A stretch of DNA of 64,000 bases, taken from NCBI RefSeq assembly GCF_018873765.1, contig NC_057926.1, positions 53,767,378 through 53,831,377 on the forward strand, written 5' to 3'. Position 1 is the stretch's first letter. Each line of letters starts with the position of its first letter. Under the pieces are notes generated by a model. The model was not told where the DNA came from and searched no databases. It saw only the letters and a program-made list of their open reading frames with translations. This DNA comes from Telopea speciosissima. Lineage: Eukaryota; Streptophyta; Magnoliopsida; Proteales; Proteaceae. The position numbers and the translations under genes are program-made. This document shows, in pieces, positions 11,526-23,657 of the stretch.

Positions 11526-12052
11526 TAGGGGTGCAAATTTGGCCCTGTTGGCCCGAACCTGTCTTGAGCCTGAACAGGGCCTGGGCTGAGATAGCTTGGC
11601 CCTGAGGGTGGGTCAGGGCAGGAAATTTCTAACCCTAAATCAGAATGGGGCCGGGTCAGGGTTGAAGTCTTAGATTGAGTCTGGCCGACCAGACTAGACC
11701 CTGTTTTCAGTTATACTATAAAATATATATACTACTTTAAATGTCACTTGCATTTTGTCATATAATATATTATATATGAAGATAATAAGTGATATAAATA
11801 TTTTATTATAGTGTTATTGTAAGTAAAATTGATAATTTTCTCCTCGGTCCAGTCCAGCCCATGCATCTCCCTTCCCCCTCCCCATGATCAGGGCCAATCA
11901 GGGTCAGCCGAGCCTGGCCTTGAGGGTGGGTCAAGGTTGGATTTTTCAAGCCCTAAGTAAGAGTCGGGTCAGGCCTGGGCCCAACTAAGTAGACTCAGGA
12001 TTGGACTAAGGTTTTATAAAGCCTGACCCAACCCGACCCTGTTGCTCCCCTA
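11526..12052. mobile_element. hAT-like MITE, 527 bp
   Basis: The terminal inverted repeats are taggggtgcaa on the left and ttgctccccta on the right. The flanking octamers ttgtaaac (11518-11525) and ctgtaaac (12053-12060) agree at 7 of 8 positions. An 8-bp duplication with YAGGGGTG termini is typical of hAT elements. The interior has GGGTCAGG-type repeats in inverted halves and no transposase reading frame. Confidence 0.75.
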
Positions 12053-15000
12053 CTGTAAACTTGTAAAAAAACTTTTCTGATCAATAAATTTATCTACCAA
12101 TAGAAATATTAAAAGAAAAAAAAAATGTAGTGTATTAGTTTTATATTTAATTATCTAAAAATAGAGGAAAGCGACCAAACAAACCCTAAACGACAATCTA
12201 CGTAAAAACTTCGTCTCCTACATTGTTGTCGTTTGAGGAAGCTTGGACTCATCAAATTCATGGCGGAATCTCTCGTTGATTTCAAGTATTACCGCATCCT
12301 TTTAAAAGTTGCATTTATATATAGAACAGTGGATCTGTTCATCAAACCGCACTTTGAAAAAGGGTATTTTGTTGGCTTTCTTTCCAGAGCAGCCCACGTG
12401 AGAACTCATCTCTCCGGCCGATGACTCTTACCCATGGAGTGACTGAGACTGACTACATATGCTCTACTAGCTAATTCCATCGAATCCCTCAACTTACCCC
12501 CCCTTCATCACCCATTCTCTCTCTCATCTCTTTAATTATTCCAACCACGCACAGTTGAAATTAGGCACATTTATCCAATCTCACCATCACTTGGTGTGAC
12601 ACAGACCCATATCTCCCTCTTGGATCTATAATCTTTCTCTCTCATATTATAGTTGATCGAGGAGGAAGAGGAGGAGAAGCCTCATAAATTAAAACCAAAG
12701 CGACCAATCGCAGTATTAAAATAAGCAAGCAAGCAAACAAAGAAAAACCCTTTGGTTCAAAGGTCGTTTATTGTGCGTGTGTTCCCCTCTAACCCAACAA
12801 TCGCCTCAATTTGTAGAAGAAAATCCGAAGCCGACCTTGGAAAAGCACATTTTATTTGAATAAAATTGCTAATCCCCCTATCTTTGGGATCTATGAGAAT
12901 GTTGTGTTACTATTACGTGTCCATTCATGAATAGTGAAGACTTGAAAACAAAGATAATAAATAAAGAATATAAGAATCTATCTCTTTATTGTAACTGTAA
13001 ATAAATCATCATCCGTTAAGGTGTTATCTGAACGGAGATGGGAACATAGCGGAAGAGGATCTTGTATGGATTTGGTTACAAGCTTCACGAACTCGAACGA
13101 TCTTTTTCACGATCTTCAAATATCTTGTCAGGTTTTTTCACGAAGAAGAACTCCACACCACAAATCTACGGGAAGAGATGGAATCCCACAGAATACACAG
13201 TAACAACTTGGTGAACAAGATTGAGAGTGAGAGAGATCTCAATGGTGCAATAATGCAATTACGTTTTGGGGTGATTTGATTATATTTATATATAATCAGT
13301 TCCCACCTCCTCATAGTGTCCCACTCTAAATAAGAAACATAGAAAAGGAAAAGACCCAAAGGGGGAAGGCCATCTCCTTAAGTGGCCGACCTACCCTGGT
13401 CCAATTGCCTGCCCCATAGGTGGGTGCCAAACCTGAACTAGGTCTGGCCCAAGTTCAGTTAACAGTAACAATGTTCATCAACTATAGAAGAGTGCATGTC
13501 AAAAAGGTCATTCTCTTAAGATTGGAGAAGTCCCCTATTGGTGCAACAAGGTTTCTTATATATTAGTCTCTAAGATGAAACAACACAAACTATGAGGCAA
13601 ACTAGAAGTGTTACATTCACTGACTAGGCCATCCAAAGACTCAAAAGGTTCTAAATGGTGAACAAACCAGACAGAAGAAGCCTTGCATAGGAAAGACAGC
13701 TGGCAAAGCTTAACACGCGCGTGAGTGTGAAAAGAAACCTTGGACCAACCCCAAACACAAGAGAGGAGAGATACCTCTATTCAAGAAACCCTATTTTTAT
13801 ATTTCCATAAATATATATAATCAAACCCTCACATTCCTTCATAAGCAATGTGGAATTAAATTGTGGTTCCAACTTTTGGGGATATATTTTGAAATTTTAA
13901 ACACACAACAATACAACAGATCCAATAGGGGGATGTGAGAGGGTATGCGCACAACAATCTGCACACTTGGTGTCATGGCAATCTTTTTCTCATAAATCAA
14001 TATAAATATAAGGAAACATTTTCCATTCCATCAATATAGCATTGCTCTCTCACATGAGTTCTTCATTATTTTCTCTCACTGTCTTAATTCGTAGACGTTG
14101 TCATTAGTATGACATGAGAGATTTCCAAACATGACGACGTAATACGTCTGGATAACTGATTGCCCATTTTGCAACATAGTTAGGTTTGGGTCCTATATAA
14201 GCACTTTCATTTCAAATATTTTAACTCTCTATTTTAAGTACCCTTTAGAGACATTTTATTAATGTGGTGCTGTGAGTTGTGATTGTCTTAGGACTTCTAA
14301 GAGGATAACGAGAGTCCATTACAGCCGCAAATGCATTACTCTTCCCCTTTGGTTAGAATCTCTTTCCTTGACTCTGATCACTGATCATGATGAGGCATAA
14401 AATGTTTGAAAGGTTGAAATTGAAAGCTCTCGTGATGCTCAGCCTTTCTGCATGTGGAGAGTCACGTCATGTCGTAGTCATGCATGTTCATCGATTACTC
14501 TCACCTAAGTGTTCAAACTTATAATGGTCCACTCACTAAAAAGTCACCAAAAAAAAAAAAAAAAAAGTTATGAAAACTCATCCGAATCAAATGTACCAGC
14601 GCCTACTAAAGTCACACTCACTCTAAATATGCATATCAACCATGATTCGACAACCATTTTACCACAAAAGAAAAAAATAAAGAACCCCCAAGGTCCCAAC
14701 TCCCAACTATAAGTGTCAAATATGTCTTCAAACTTAAATGATGGGGTTGAGATTTCCCACGGCGTCGGAGTAGGAAATCACACCAATGAGAGGATGAGAG
14801 ATGAATTCTTTTAGTAGAGGACCCACATTTTGTCTAAAGAAAGATAATGTCAGTATTATGAAATGACTTGAGAGAACGTGGAAAGAAATCCCCATTCCAA
14901 TGTAGTAAGAATCTGTTTCCTCTAAAGGGTGTTAAATTACTGATGTATCAATTGAGCTACTACGTTCTCATCAAGTTATGCAAATTTGGAGAGTAGCTAC

Positions 15001-15159
15001 CAAACGTGGTCCACCCCAACATGTGGTGATGGTAAGAGAAGGGGGTGAGAGAATAAGACCTTGAATGGTTTCATGTACCAATTAGGTCTCTTCACCTAAT
15101 TGTTTAAGCTTTTTGTGTTTAATAACTCAACATGTATACATTATGAGGATAGCTATATG

Positions 15160-15290
15160 GGTCTTTCGGTAAAATTCTTGTATAAGGTTATGCTAGAAAT
15201 TTATATCGATGATTCTTTCTCTATAATTAGTCTGGGAGAAGTGTGAGAACGAACGGCTATAAACAATACATCTCTCTATGGCCACATTCA
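15160..15290 (+). repeat. LTR-like repeat, copy 1
   Basis: Shares an ordered series of words with 27955-28080: 'ggtaaaatt.ttgtata.ggtt.tgcta.aaatttata.cga', then 'gattctttctc.ataat.a.tctg.ga', then 'gtgtgag..cgaac'. This is roughly 70 percent identity by eye. It may be part of a retrotransposon LTR or UTR; no coding part is attached. Confidence 0.45.
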
Positions 15291-15843
15291 ATACTTTCTT
15301 TTTATATGTTAATAAGGTGACTTTAAGATAAAGAAAGAGCCCTCCGAAGGAGGCATAGATTAATTAATTGCATAGAGGAAGAAGAAAAAACAGGAACCAC
15401 TAAAGGTCCTAAACCGCAAAAGTCAAACTTTACCATTTTAAAGAATACATATCTGTATATGGTTGTAACGAACTTCTTTTGTTCAAAAATTCCATGTTTT
15501 CCGATGCTTTTTTTTTCTCGGCGATGAAGGTGAATTTCAAGTCAGAGCATTTACATGTACGTACAATTAAGGGTCGATCACGACCTTCCCTATTTACTCA
15601 CTTTCTTTCTTCCCTTCCAAGCATTCTTCTGCTCTGCATTTTTTTTTTCTTCTTTCTTCCACTCTTCAACCAAGATTCTTCTTTGGGTTATGGTCAAAGC
15701 TTTTGGTTCAAATAGAAAGAGAGGAACCCTTATCTCTTTGACTCAGCCAGAGTGTGTAGTTTGAATCTCCATTAATCTCTTGAGGTACTCTTCCTTTGTT
15801 CTGTGATTCTCTTCTTGGAACACTTCTCTCAAATTATAATACT

Positions 15844-18800
15844 TCATAGTCCCAGAACAATGTAGTAAACTAAGGTGATCGGCAAAGCTATAAGCATCCC
15901 AAATATGACCCTATAATTTAAGAATGAATACAATATTAAGTGATAAATTAAAGTTGTAAATCAAAGTGAAGCTCTATGAACTCATTTTTTACTTACGCAG
16001 TGCTGAGGATAGCTGGATGGACATTGTACTCTTTGGCGAACACAAAAGGGACTATCCCTTGAGGTAGTGCTGCCTGAAATTTTCAAAATAATCAAACCTT
16101 CTTAATATCACTACCATGGATAACAAAGATTTAGAGCAAGTTATTGATGTCAATACAAGTTTTTGTGTCATTTCTAGAAGTTACAAGACAGATCTAAGTG
16201 GTAAGGTTTTAAAAATCACATCAAATTGGTCGATTCGTCGATCCTAATTATGTACAAAAACACCCTAGACGCTTAGAATATATACTTATTCAAGGGCCGA
16301 TTCATAGTTAGAACTGATCGAGAACCCGATTCCGAGTTAAAAACCCAGTTGAGTAGTTCACTTTTCTGCCAATGTAATTGAAGAGTATTTGATTGAATGA
16401 AAAAAAAATTTCTTAGGGTGAATACCGTGTGCCCAAACACACATAGAAGGGGCAAAATGACCATCACACCTCATGAATGGAAGTAATGACTGCCCTTTTA
16501 ATATCTCTACACACAAGGACCGGCCATGCTCCTTGGAGATAAGACTCTATAATTTAACATGTGGCTAATCTAAAGTGTTTAGTATATGTCCTCTATCCGA
16601 ATATTGAAATCAACACATCATCGGTCCCCACGATAGAATTAGTGTCAAACCCTAGTGACAATAATATTTCGCCTAAGATTTCCTTCCAAATATTTTATGA
16701 TGATCGGAAAAGTTACCTGAACAATAGCCACGTGGAGGAGTGTGCCACGTAAGCCAACTGCAATGGATGCTGCAGCCATGACAGCGGGGCCTGTGAAGAA
16801 CCTAACAGCCATAGCGAAAGCTGCAACAGAGTTTCCACATGCGATAATCTTCGGTTGGAGAGCCATAAACAATCCTGTCAACACAATTGACATAAAAGCC
16901 CATTAAAAGCCCAAGCTCATTTTTTTTCCTGGACCACAGTAACCATGAACCAACGTGAGCATCGGTCCCACGTGTCGGTTTGTCTATAGCCTCCATTTAT
17001 AGCTGATTGCTGTCTCTCCAGTCCAGTCCTTGTCATAATTAATTCACAAATTACAGAAATACCCATTTTTAAGTTCTCAAACAATCTTACACAATAAAGT
17101 TTCTTAAGAACTCTAATAATTTCGTAATCATATAGTTAGAGACTTGGAGGGATGACAAGGGATGGCCCACCATCACAATTGAGAGGTGGGTTCTCACCGG
17201 CAGGTCCCACTTGTCGGAAGGACCTTCCAATTTTCTTTCAAGAAAAATTTTCATTTTTTAAAAAATGAAAAAAAATTGTCTGCTCAATCTTCCGCAAACA
17301 CCGCTGTCCTCAAATTACCAATACAACCGGGCTTAAGTTAGATACCCAGTCATTGGCTCCGGTCCGGTTCTTAAAACCCGGTTCTTTTATTTCCAAAAAG
17401 AAAAAAGAAAGAGAAGTTTCTCTCTCACCTAAGCTGAACATAGCCATTCCGAGACCTGCATCGGAGAGAATGGAGATGGACTTCCCTATTATTTTTGGCA
17501 TCGACACATGCCACCTGTAAATAAAACAAAGAATAATGAATAGAAATACACAGAATATTCTCTGTCATCTCTCTCTCTCTCTCTTTTTTTCCATTTTAAT
17601 TTTTCGATTTTGTTTTTACTCACCTGTAGGCAATGAGAGACCAAACGAGGCCGATTAGGCTAGAATACGTGTTGGGGTTACGAATAAGCTTCCGCCACAC
17701 CATGATTAAGATCAGACGCGTCATGACACTCGCCGGAGGCATCTGTTTTCCGGCACCGGAATCTGAAATTTCGGTGGCTTTCGGGTGCAACTCCTTCGTG
17801 GAACTGGATCCCAGCTTCGTCAGATCAGCTATCCCTTCTTTCTCTCTGTCTTCTCCTCCTGGAAAGCTGAAGTCTTCTCCCCCAAAGTCCTCATTTTCCG
17901 GTGTCGCTTCTTAGAAATTATAAATAAATAAGAATAATGATCTGAAATGAATATATTAAATTCAATATCTGAAGCAATTTAATTTGTTATTATTACCTTT
18001 GTCTCCCCTGTTTTGAGGATGATCAGTAACTAACATCCGGATCTCCTTCGCGCCCTGATCTGACCGTCCGGATTGTTCCGCTGAACCGAAGTCAGTCCCG
18101 CCGAACACGTGGAGCCCACCTCCTTCAGACACTGGTGAAGCACTGGAACTCCACACGAACATGTGAAGCTCCTTCGCATCATGAGTGTTCGCTTTACTCT
18201 GCACCTGCACCTGCATCTGCTGCTGCTGCTGCTTAGTAGAGTTAGGGTTCTTATTATTAGTTGCAGGTGCCGGAGCAGAGATATCTGGATTTGGCGTAGG
18301 ATAAGAATTTGCGGTTGGCGCGGCAGGATAGAAACCGAAGCGAGGAGAGCCCAAAGCCTGCGCACCAGGTGCGCAATTCTCCTCGAAATTTGATGGTCTC
18401 GGCGTTGGTCCCCTGGACGACTGTACAGAATACAAATCCGTTGAACCGAAATTGGAATGTCTTGCAGGGAAGCCTTGGCATCCCATCATGGAATAGAAAT
18501 CGGCGTTGTTGAAATTGGAACCCCTAGGTGTGGGATTCCGGGACGAGCTCAAGCTGTAAATCTCAGCTCCGGTGAGATTCGACGGCCTCGGCGTCAATGC
18601 CAGTGACCGCCTTGACGCATTCGATTTCCTCACAGAGACGTGGAGTTTCCCATCGTCGCCGATCTCGGCCTCCGTCTCCAGGAAATCACGGCCATCCAAC
18701 GACATGATGTCGGAATCCACCTTGAAAGACACGATTGATGCGGCTGTATCAGGGAACTGCTCCATGATAAGCATCTTGGCTCCACGGTATTCGAAGAGGA

Positions 18801-19248
18801 AGAGGAGGAGAGTGTACCAGATGATACACTGCAACACCACCACCTGAACCATTAAATTACCGGAGTAATCGCCGTACATGGCGATGAGGAGAGGAATTCC
18901 CATGACCAAAGTGTTTGGGAGTGTGGAGAGTGAGAAAATGGTGATCATCCATTCGAGGCTACCGTTCCTGGTGAAATTGGTCCAGATCCCCAGGACCACC
19001 AGCAAAATTATCTTTTGCAGTGTATCGGCGGCGATGAAGCGGAAGTTCATGGAATAAGGGTCGTTGGTTGAGATGAAGTGGAAGGATAGCAAAGGGACAG
19101 CGAATATGGCCACGAAACGGTTGATGCCGGAGCACTGGTCCGGCGTAAAGATTTTCCACCACCGAACTGAACCATAAGCTAAGATCATGGCCACATACAG
19201 GGGAACCACGGCCGTCAAGACAGTGTAGAGATCCTTCCAAGTAATCAT
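15844..19248 (-). CDS. PIN3-like: PIN-FORMED auxin efflux carrier, PIN3/4/7 type, complete
   Basis: Exports auxin (IAA) across the plasma membrane and so drives polar transport. Six exons: 19248-17997, 17909-17624, 17514-17429, 16874-16717, 16073-15997, 15910-15844. All introns are GT-AG, all phases agree, and the total is 641 aa, matching canonical long PINs. Five N-terminal helices (to about residue 150) open with [20 protein letters not shown]. The long hydrophilic loop has three TPRXS kinase sites ([21 protein letters not shown]), the targets of PID/WAG/D6PK-type kinases. Helices 6-10 include [12 protein letters not shown] and end IVLGL. Loop words such as [16 protein letters not shown] and GAKEIRMLV point to the PIN3/4/7 clade rather than PIN1. 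A QQQQQ run is present. There are no breaks and the gene looks functional. Confidence 0.96.
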
Positions 19249-19329
19249 CTTCTCTTCTCTTTGATAGATAAATTCTAGTAAGGAAAATGAAGAGTACTGG
19301 CTTCTAGGCCCTTCAGATCTAAAATCTAG

Positions 19330-19353
19330 CTAGTGGTGAGGTTTTGATGGCAT
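19330..19353 (-). other. Candidate short upstream ORF in the PIN 5' leader
   Basis: If transcription starts about 30 bp downstream of the TATA box at 19571-19579, the leader is near 290 nt and holds one upstream ATG (19353). It encodes seven residues (MPSKPHH) and stops 81 nt before the PIN start. Whether it is in the mRNA depends on the real start site. Confidence 0.35.
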
Positions 19354-19570
19354 CCCAGAGAAAATTGAAGAAGAAGGGAAGGGTAAAATGGGGAAAAAAA
19401 TAAACCGTTTGTTAACTAACACTGGATTTGGTATGTCTTGTTCTGTGCCTCTGCTACTGCTCCGCAACTGCTGAGAGCTGAAAGAATTGCTTGATTTCGA
19501 TTCGAAGAGGACGTCCGTGAGAGAGAGAGAAGAGTTTGGTTCTACGAGCGATGTTAACTTTGGGTGAGAG

Positions 19571-19579
19571 CATATATAG
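19571..19579 (-). promoter_or_regulatory. Probable TATA box of the PIN gene
   Basis: Minus-strand text ctatatatg, about 325 bp upstream of the ATG, followed by a CT-rich leader (ctctctctctcac near 19517-19530) typical of plant 5' leaders. A single TGTCTC hexamer at 19814-19819 (plus strand) could be an auxin response element, but one hexamer is expected by chance. Confidence 0.5.
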
Positions 19580-20274
19580 AGGGAGTTGCGGGAGAAGGTG
19601 AGGTGGTGTGGGAACTGGGAAATGTGATTTTGCAGTGGAAGTGATGGATTTAGTAGTACTTTGCTTAACTGAAGACTGATAGAGTGATGACTTGGAAGGA
19701 GAGGGAAAATGGAAAATACAGTTGGGGTTAGAAAGTAACCGCCTACAATGGTCAAATTAACCATAGGAGTTAACAAGAGGGGTTCATCTTGAATGACATG
19801 GATACTCTCTCCCTGTCTCGTTCTCTCTCCAATCTCTCCAGTCTCCACCACGTATTATTTTGTTTCACTTTTTCTCTTACCCTCTTTTTTGGGATGGTAG
19901 CGATCTAGAAGACTACAACGGACCTGTATAGGTACAGACAAGTGAGGCTATTAGATAGATTCCAATCTAACAATCCAGATCTTCACCAGGTAATGGCAAT
20001 GGGGTATGGGTTTAGGGAATCATCAATATCATACCCGACCCACGAAAAATATTGCAAAAACATGCCCGATCATATGTAGTTGTTTTCATCGTTCAAGAAT
20101 GTAAAATCAACCTAGAATGTACACCAAACACAACCTAGTTCAAGCTAACATTCTGTAATCGCATTCAAGAACATTAATAATCAATTTCTACATATTTCAA
20201 GAGAATGATGGGAACATGACTACATGACGGGCTATATATGTTTTCTGATCTGGATCTATTTATACTGTATTGTT

Positions 20275-20945
20275 GATAATATTGTTGTTGAATTTGATTT
20301 ATGGCATTGGAGATTAAGACACCCATTTTATTCTAGGCATTTCCATTTTGCTAAGTTTATTTCTGGTATTTCAATTTTCATGAGCATTGTAACATTTGTC
20401 CTTTTGCAAAAAAACCAAAATTGCCTTTATTTTTATTGTCACTTAACATATTTTGGCTCCATTTGCTTTATTTCATTTTGATATTTGAAGAGAATTTCCA
20501 TTGCTTCTATGATTATGGTGCACACTATTTTCTCATATTAAAGTTGATGATTGTAATAGTTGTACAAGGATATATTTGATGTGTCATCATAAGAATTTTT
20601 CATGAAAATGACACAACCTAGTTTATATGCTTCAATAATCCATTTATAGTGTTTACCAAAAAAAAAAAAAAAAATTCCATTTATAGTCTCAAATAGGCTT
20701 CGTACAATTAGTTTAGAAAAATTTCCACTGTCCTACGTATGCAAGTTTGAAAAGATTTCTTACAATTTATTGTTCCTTGTTTACGTCTTTTTCTATAAAT
20801 GGTATTAGAATTGTTTAGTATATGTGGATGATATAATCGTTATAAGAAGGACATGAATGGTATTACATGTTGCTTTAAAGAGAAGTTTTTTCATAGCCAT
20901 TTTCATATTAAGGATTTAAGTGATTTATAATATTTTCTTCTTCCT
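20275..20945 (+). pseudogene. Decayed Ty1/copia polyprotein fragment
   Basis: Three landmarks of a copia polyprotein occur in the right order. DLWHWRLRHPFYSRH near 20295-20340 is the pre-integrase H-x4-H region. VDDCNSCTRIYLM near 20545-20585 is the integrase stretch with the second Asp. CLVYVDDIIV near 20815-20845 is the RT YVDD motif, followed after a frameshift by HFHIKDLSDL. Spacing is compressed and stops and shifts are frequent, so large deletions occurred. No LTRs were found. Confidence 0.7.
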
Positions 20946-21010
20946 CATCTTTGTTCTTCTCAATATTTTATAATGTGTAGGCGACGTATTTTAGCATCCT
21001 AGTAAACATT

Positions 21011-21122
21011 AAGAGTGTCAAAATCAAATCGAAATCCAAAATCAAATCAAATACTAATTTAAATCAAACCAAACCGTTTAAACCGAAACCGCACCAAAAA
21101 GTGCACCATTGAACACCCCTAG
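21011..21122. mobile_element. hAT-like MITE, 112 bp
   Basis: Left end aagagtgtcaaaatc, right end attgaacacccctag (reverse complement ctaggggtgttcaat). The flanking octamers taaacatt (21003-21010) and taagcatt (21123-21130) differ at one base. The interior aaaccgtttaaaccg is shared with the larger element at 35265-35771. Confidence 0.65.
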
Positions 21123-22532
21123 TAAGCATTCATGGGGCTCCGACAGTTTATAATATATGTGGAGTGGGTAATCTAGTTTTTTCAGATACCATACCCGACC
21201 CTTATCCTATAAAGGTTACATCATAACCGAATCAATATATTAGGGGTAGGGTGGGTATCCACTTTTATTAACTAGACCCCATTGCCATCCATACCTCTCA
21301 ACCTAGCTTTGAATCAGTTGCCAAATTGGAACAAAGCTAGAATTAAAACTCCTTATTCTTATGCTAAAATTAGGTATTTTTTCATGGCAAGCTTTTGACA
21401 ATACATATACTTCCACTATTAACTGTAATAACGGTATGTACATGCATGTGAAGGGAGAAAGGGAGGTAGGCATATACAGTATATATATAAAAGTCTTAAC
21501 TTTCGGTTCATACTTCAAATTGGCTACTCAAATTTCATTATTCTTTTTCATATAGAAACATAACAAAAAGAGGATTCCATATGAAAAGTTTGATAAAAGA
21601 GAGGTCTGAGTAGAAACCTTCTTATAGTGTTAAGTGCTGAGGATATGGGAATGAATTAACATGAATTTTTTCTTTCCCTTTTAGTTGATATCATGTTAAT
21701 GGTGGAGGATTTCTTGGACCACACTAAATATACCTTTTTATTGATTGTGGTTCATAGTCCCTCAAAAAAACAAAAAAAAATAAATTTAATGAAGAATATT
21801 ATTGAATGTTAATGTTGATATAATTCTATCCTAATGCTTTCTCAACACTTTTTATTTTATTAATCTATTTAAGTGCACCAGTTGTGTGGGTACTCACTTA
21901 GTCATTCTTGGTCAGATGATTACTTGAAAAATGATATCCGCATATACACTTTGTTTAATAAACATTAAGAAACACCAAGGAACAAAACAAAGCAAAGATG
22001 ACACAAAGATTTAACGTGGTTCACACACGAATGATTAATGTGATGCGTTATATCCACGGGTGAAGCTGAAGATGGAAGATTCACTATGTAATCAGAGAAA
22101 GGTACGTACAATGGAGATCTCTCAAGAACACCCAAAAAACACAGCTAGAACTCTCTTCTCAAAACCTTAACGTGAATACCCTAAAATTCACTTCTTTTTC
22201 TTGCTTATACACTAAGACAATAAAACTCGATAATGCTCCATCAAGTCGGGTTGGGTTGTATGGCTCAACCCTCCGCTACTTGTATGTGCTCACCAGGGTC
22301 TCACAATTTACTCAAAACTCCCCCCCCCCCCCTCACTGAGCCTTGTACCGGTTAAGTGGCAAAATAAATTTTCAAAAAACTGATAAAAAAAATAGAAACT
22401 TGAAGAAAAGAAATAAACGAAAAATTGATTTTTCACCTATAAGACTTCTAAGTATTATATAAATATAATAGCCCAATATATATATATATATATAGCTTTT
22501 GGACTTCGATACAAGTATTAATTTGGGTTATC

Positions 22533-22678
22533 AATCCTCTTCAATTCCTAAAAGTGTGCAGTGCGGCAATGCTAGGTGGAAATGTCGACACCTTACAGTT
22601 CGAACCGTTGGATGTTTGAGCTGCCAGGTGTCGACATCTCCACCTAGCACTGCACACTTTTAGGAATTGGAGAGGATT
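22533..22678. mobile_element. Palindromic MITE with long, well-kept arms
   Basis: The left arm aatcctcttcaattcctaaa continues through agtgtgcagtgc and ctaggtgga.atgtcgacacc. The right arm, reverse-complemented, reads aatcctctccaattcctaaa, agtgtgcagtgc, taggtgga.atgtcgacacc. More than 50 bp pair with few mismatches, so the copy is young. No clear target duplication. Confidence 0.75.
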
Positions 22679-23637
22679 ATTTTCCATGTGGATATCATTT
22701 TTCAAGAACCCTCCAAGAAATTTAGATTAAAACTTGCGGCCAAGGCACCTTGTGATGATCGGATATTCCCTCTAGACATGCATGTTGGATTAAAATCCAA
22801 TCCGGCTGGTCCATAGCTTAATTAAGCTATAAATTAATTTTTTTTACATCTATTAATCTAAAGGGACTCTAATAAATCTAATAAATCTAATGGTTGGAAT
22901 GGTATCATCGTCACTCTATTCTCTCAAATAAAAGAACAACCACATAATTAAAAGCTAGGAGACAATCAAAGAAAATTTCTCCCCACTTCATTTAGGGAGC
23001 TATCAATTAAATATGTCTGGGATTACTCGACAAATCATGTATTACGTTTCAGACAGTTTCAATGCGACAAGAAAAGCATCTAATTCACTAAGTATCATAG
23101 TCAATATATAGACCTTGAGGAGCCCAATTTAATTGTAGATTCTCAGGTTATCCCTTCCTTTTATCCTCTTTGGTTACGTTTGTTTCCAATGTGAAAAAAT
23201 TTTTGAGTGTTCTTCTCCCCTTTTTCTCACAAGAAGTAGGAGCTGGAAAGCGATGACTAGTCAAGAAAGTGCCCAACACAAAATTTTCCTTTAATTGACT
23301 CTTAGATCGAATAGCTAATGGAACAATTTATTAGCTAGTAAAGATGGCTTATAATACTTAACTACTATCATTATCACCACCTTTAATCCATTTCCTCATA
23401 TATGGTTGATTAGAGAAGAATTAGTAACCAAGCAGATCAACCATATATGATAAACTTCTAAGTAAACTTCACTATCATCCTATCAGTTAAGATGCTCTCG
23501 ATCACAGCTGACCACCTAATTAACTATCAAATGAGATGACTTCAATAGAGAAGATGGATACCTTAGACTCCCAAGTCCCAATAACCAAACACTGAATAAT
23601 GTAGTATCCAATCCCACCCCTCCCAAAAAGGAAAATT

Positions 23638-23657
23638 CTCTCTCTCTCTCTCTCTCT
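23638..23657. repeat. (TC)n microsatellite
   Basis: About ten TC units. Confidence 0.9.

Larger units (their letters stand above)
2669..15843. other. Intergenic region between the ABCC and PIN genes
   Basis: No host gene is recognisable in about 13 kb. Short open frames here lack family motifs or fall in repeats. The supported contents are listed separately: a 167-bp diverged duplication, a gypsy integrase relic, several MITEs, an AU SINE, a 115-bp tandem repeat, microsatellites and an hAT-like MITE. I see no clear features in 2.7-3.6, 4.6-5.3, 6.6-7.3, 7.4-9.0, 12.1-15.1 and 15.3-15.8 kb. Confidence 0.6.

Noticed and set aside
18030..18847. Several open frames on both strands within PIN exon 1
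   Set aside because: They are other-frame readings of the PIN hydrophilic-loop coding sequence, which is GC-rich and repetitive.
19330..19851. 173-codon minus-strand open frame upstream of PIN
   Set aside because: It begins upstream of the TATA box and runs through the leader, is rich in Ser, Pro and His from CT-rich DNA, and shows no domain. Only its last seven codons could be an upstream ORF.
21960..22370. Possible LTR fragment (gatttaacgtggttcaca)
   Set aside because: The wording resembles common plant retrotransposon ends, but no matching end, PBS or coding region was found nearby.
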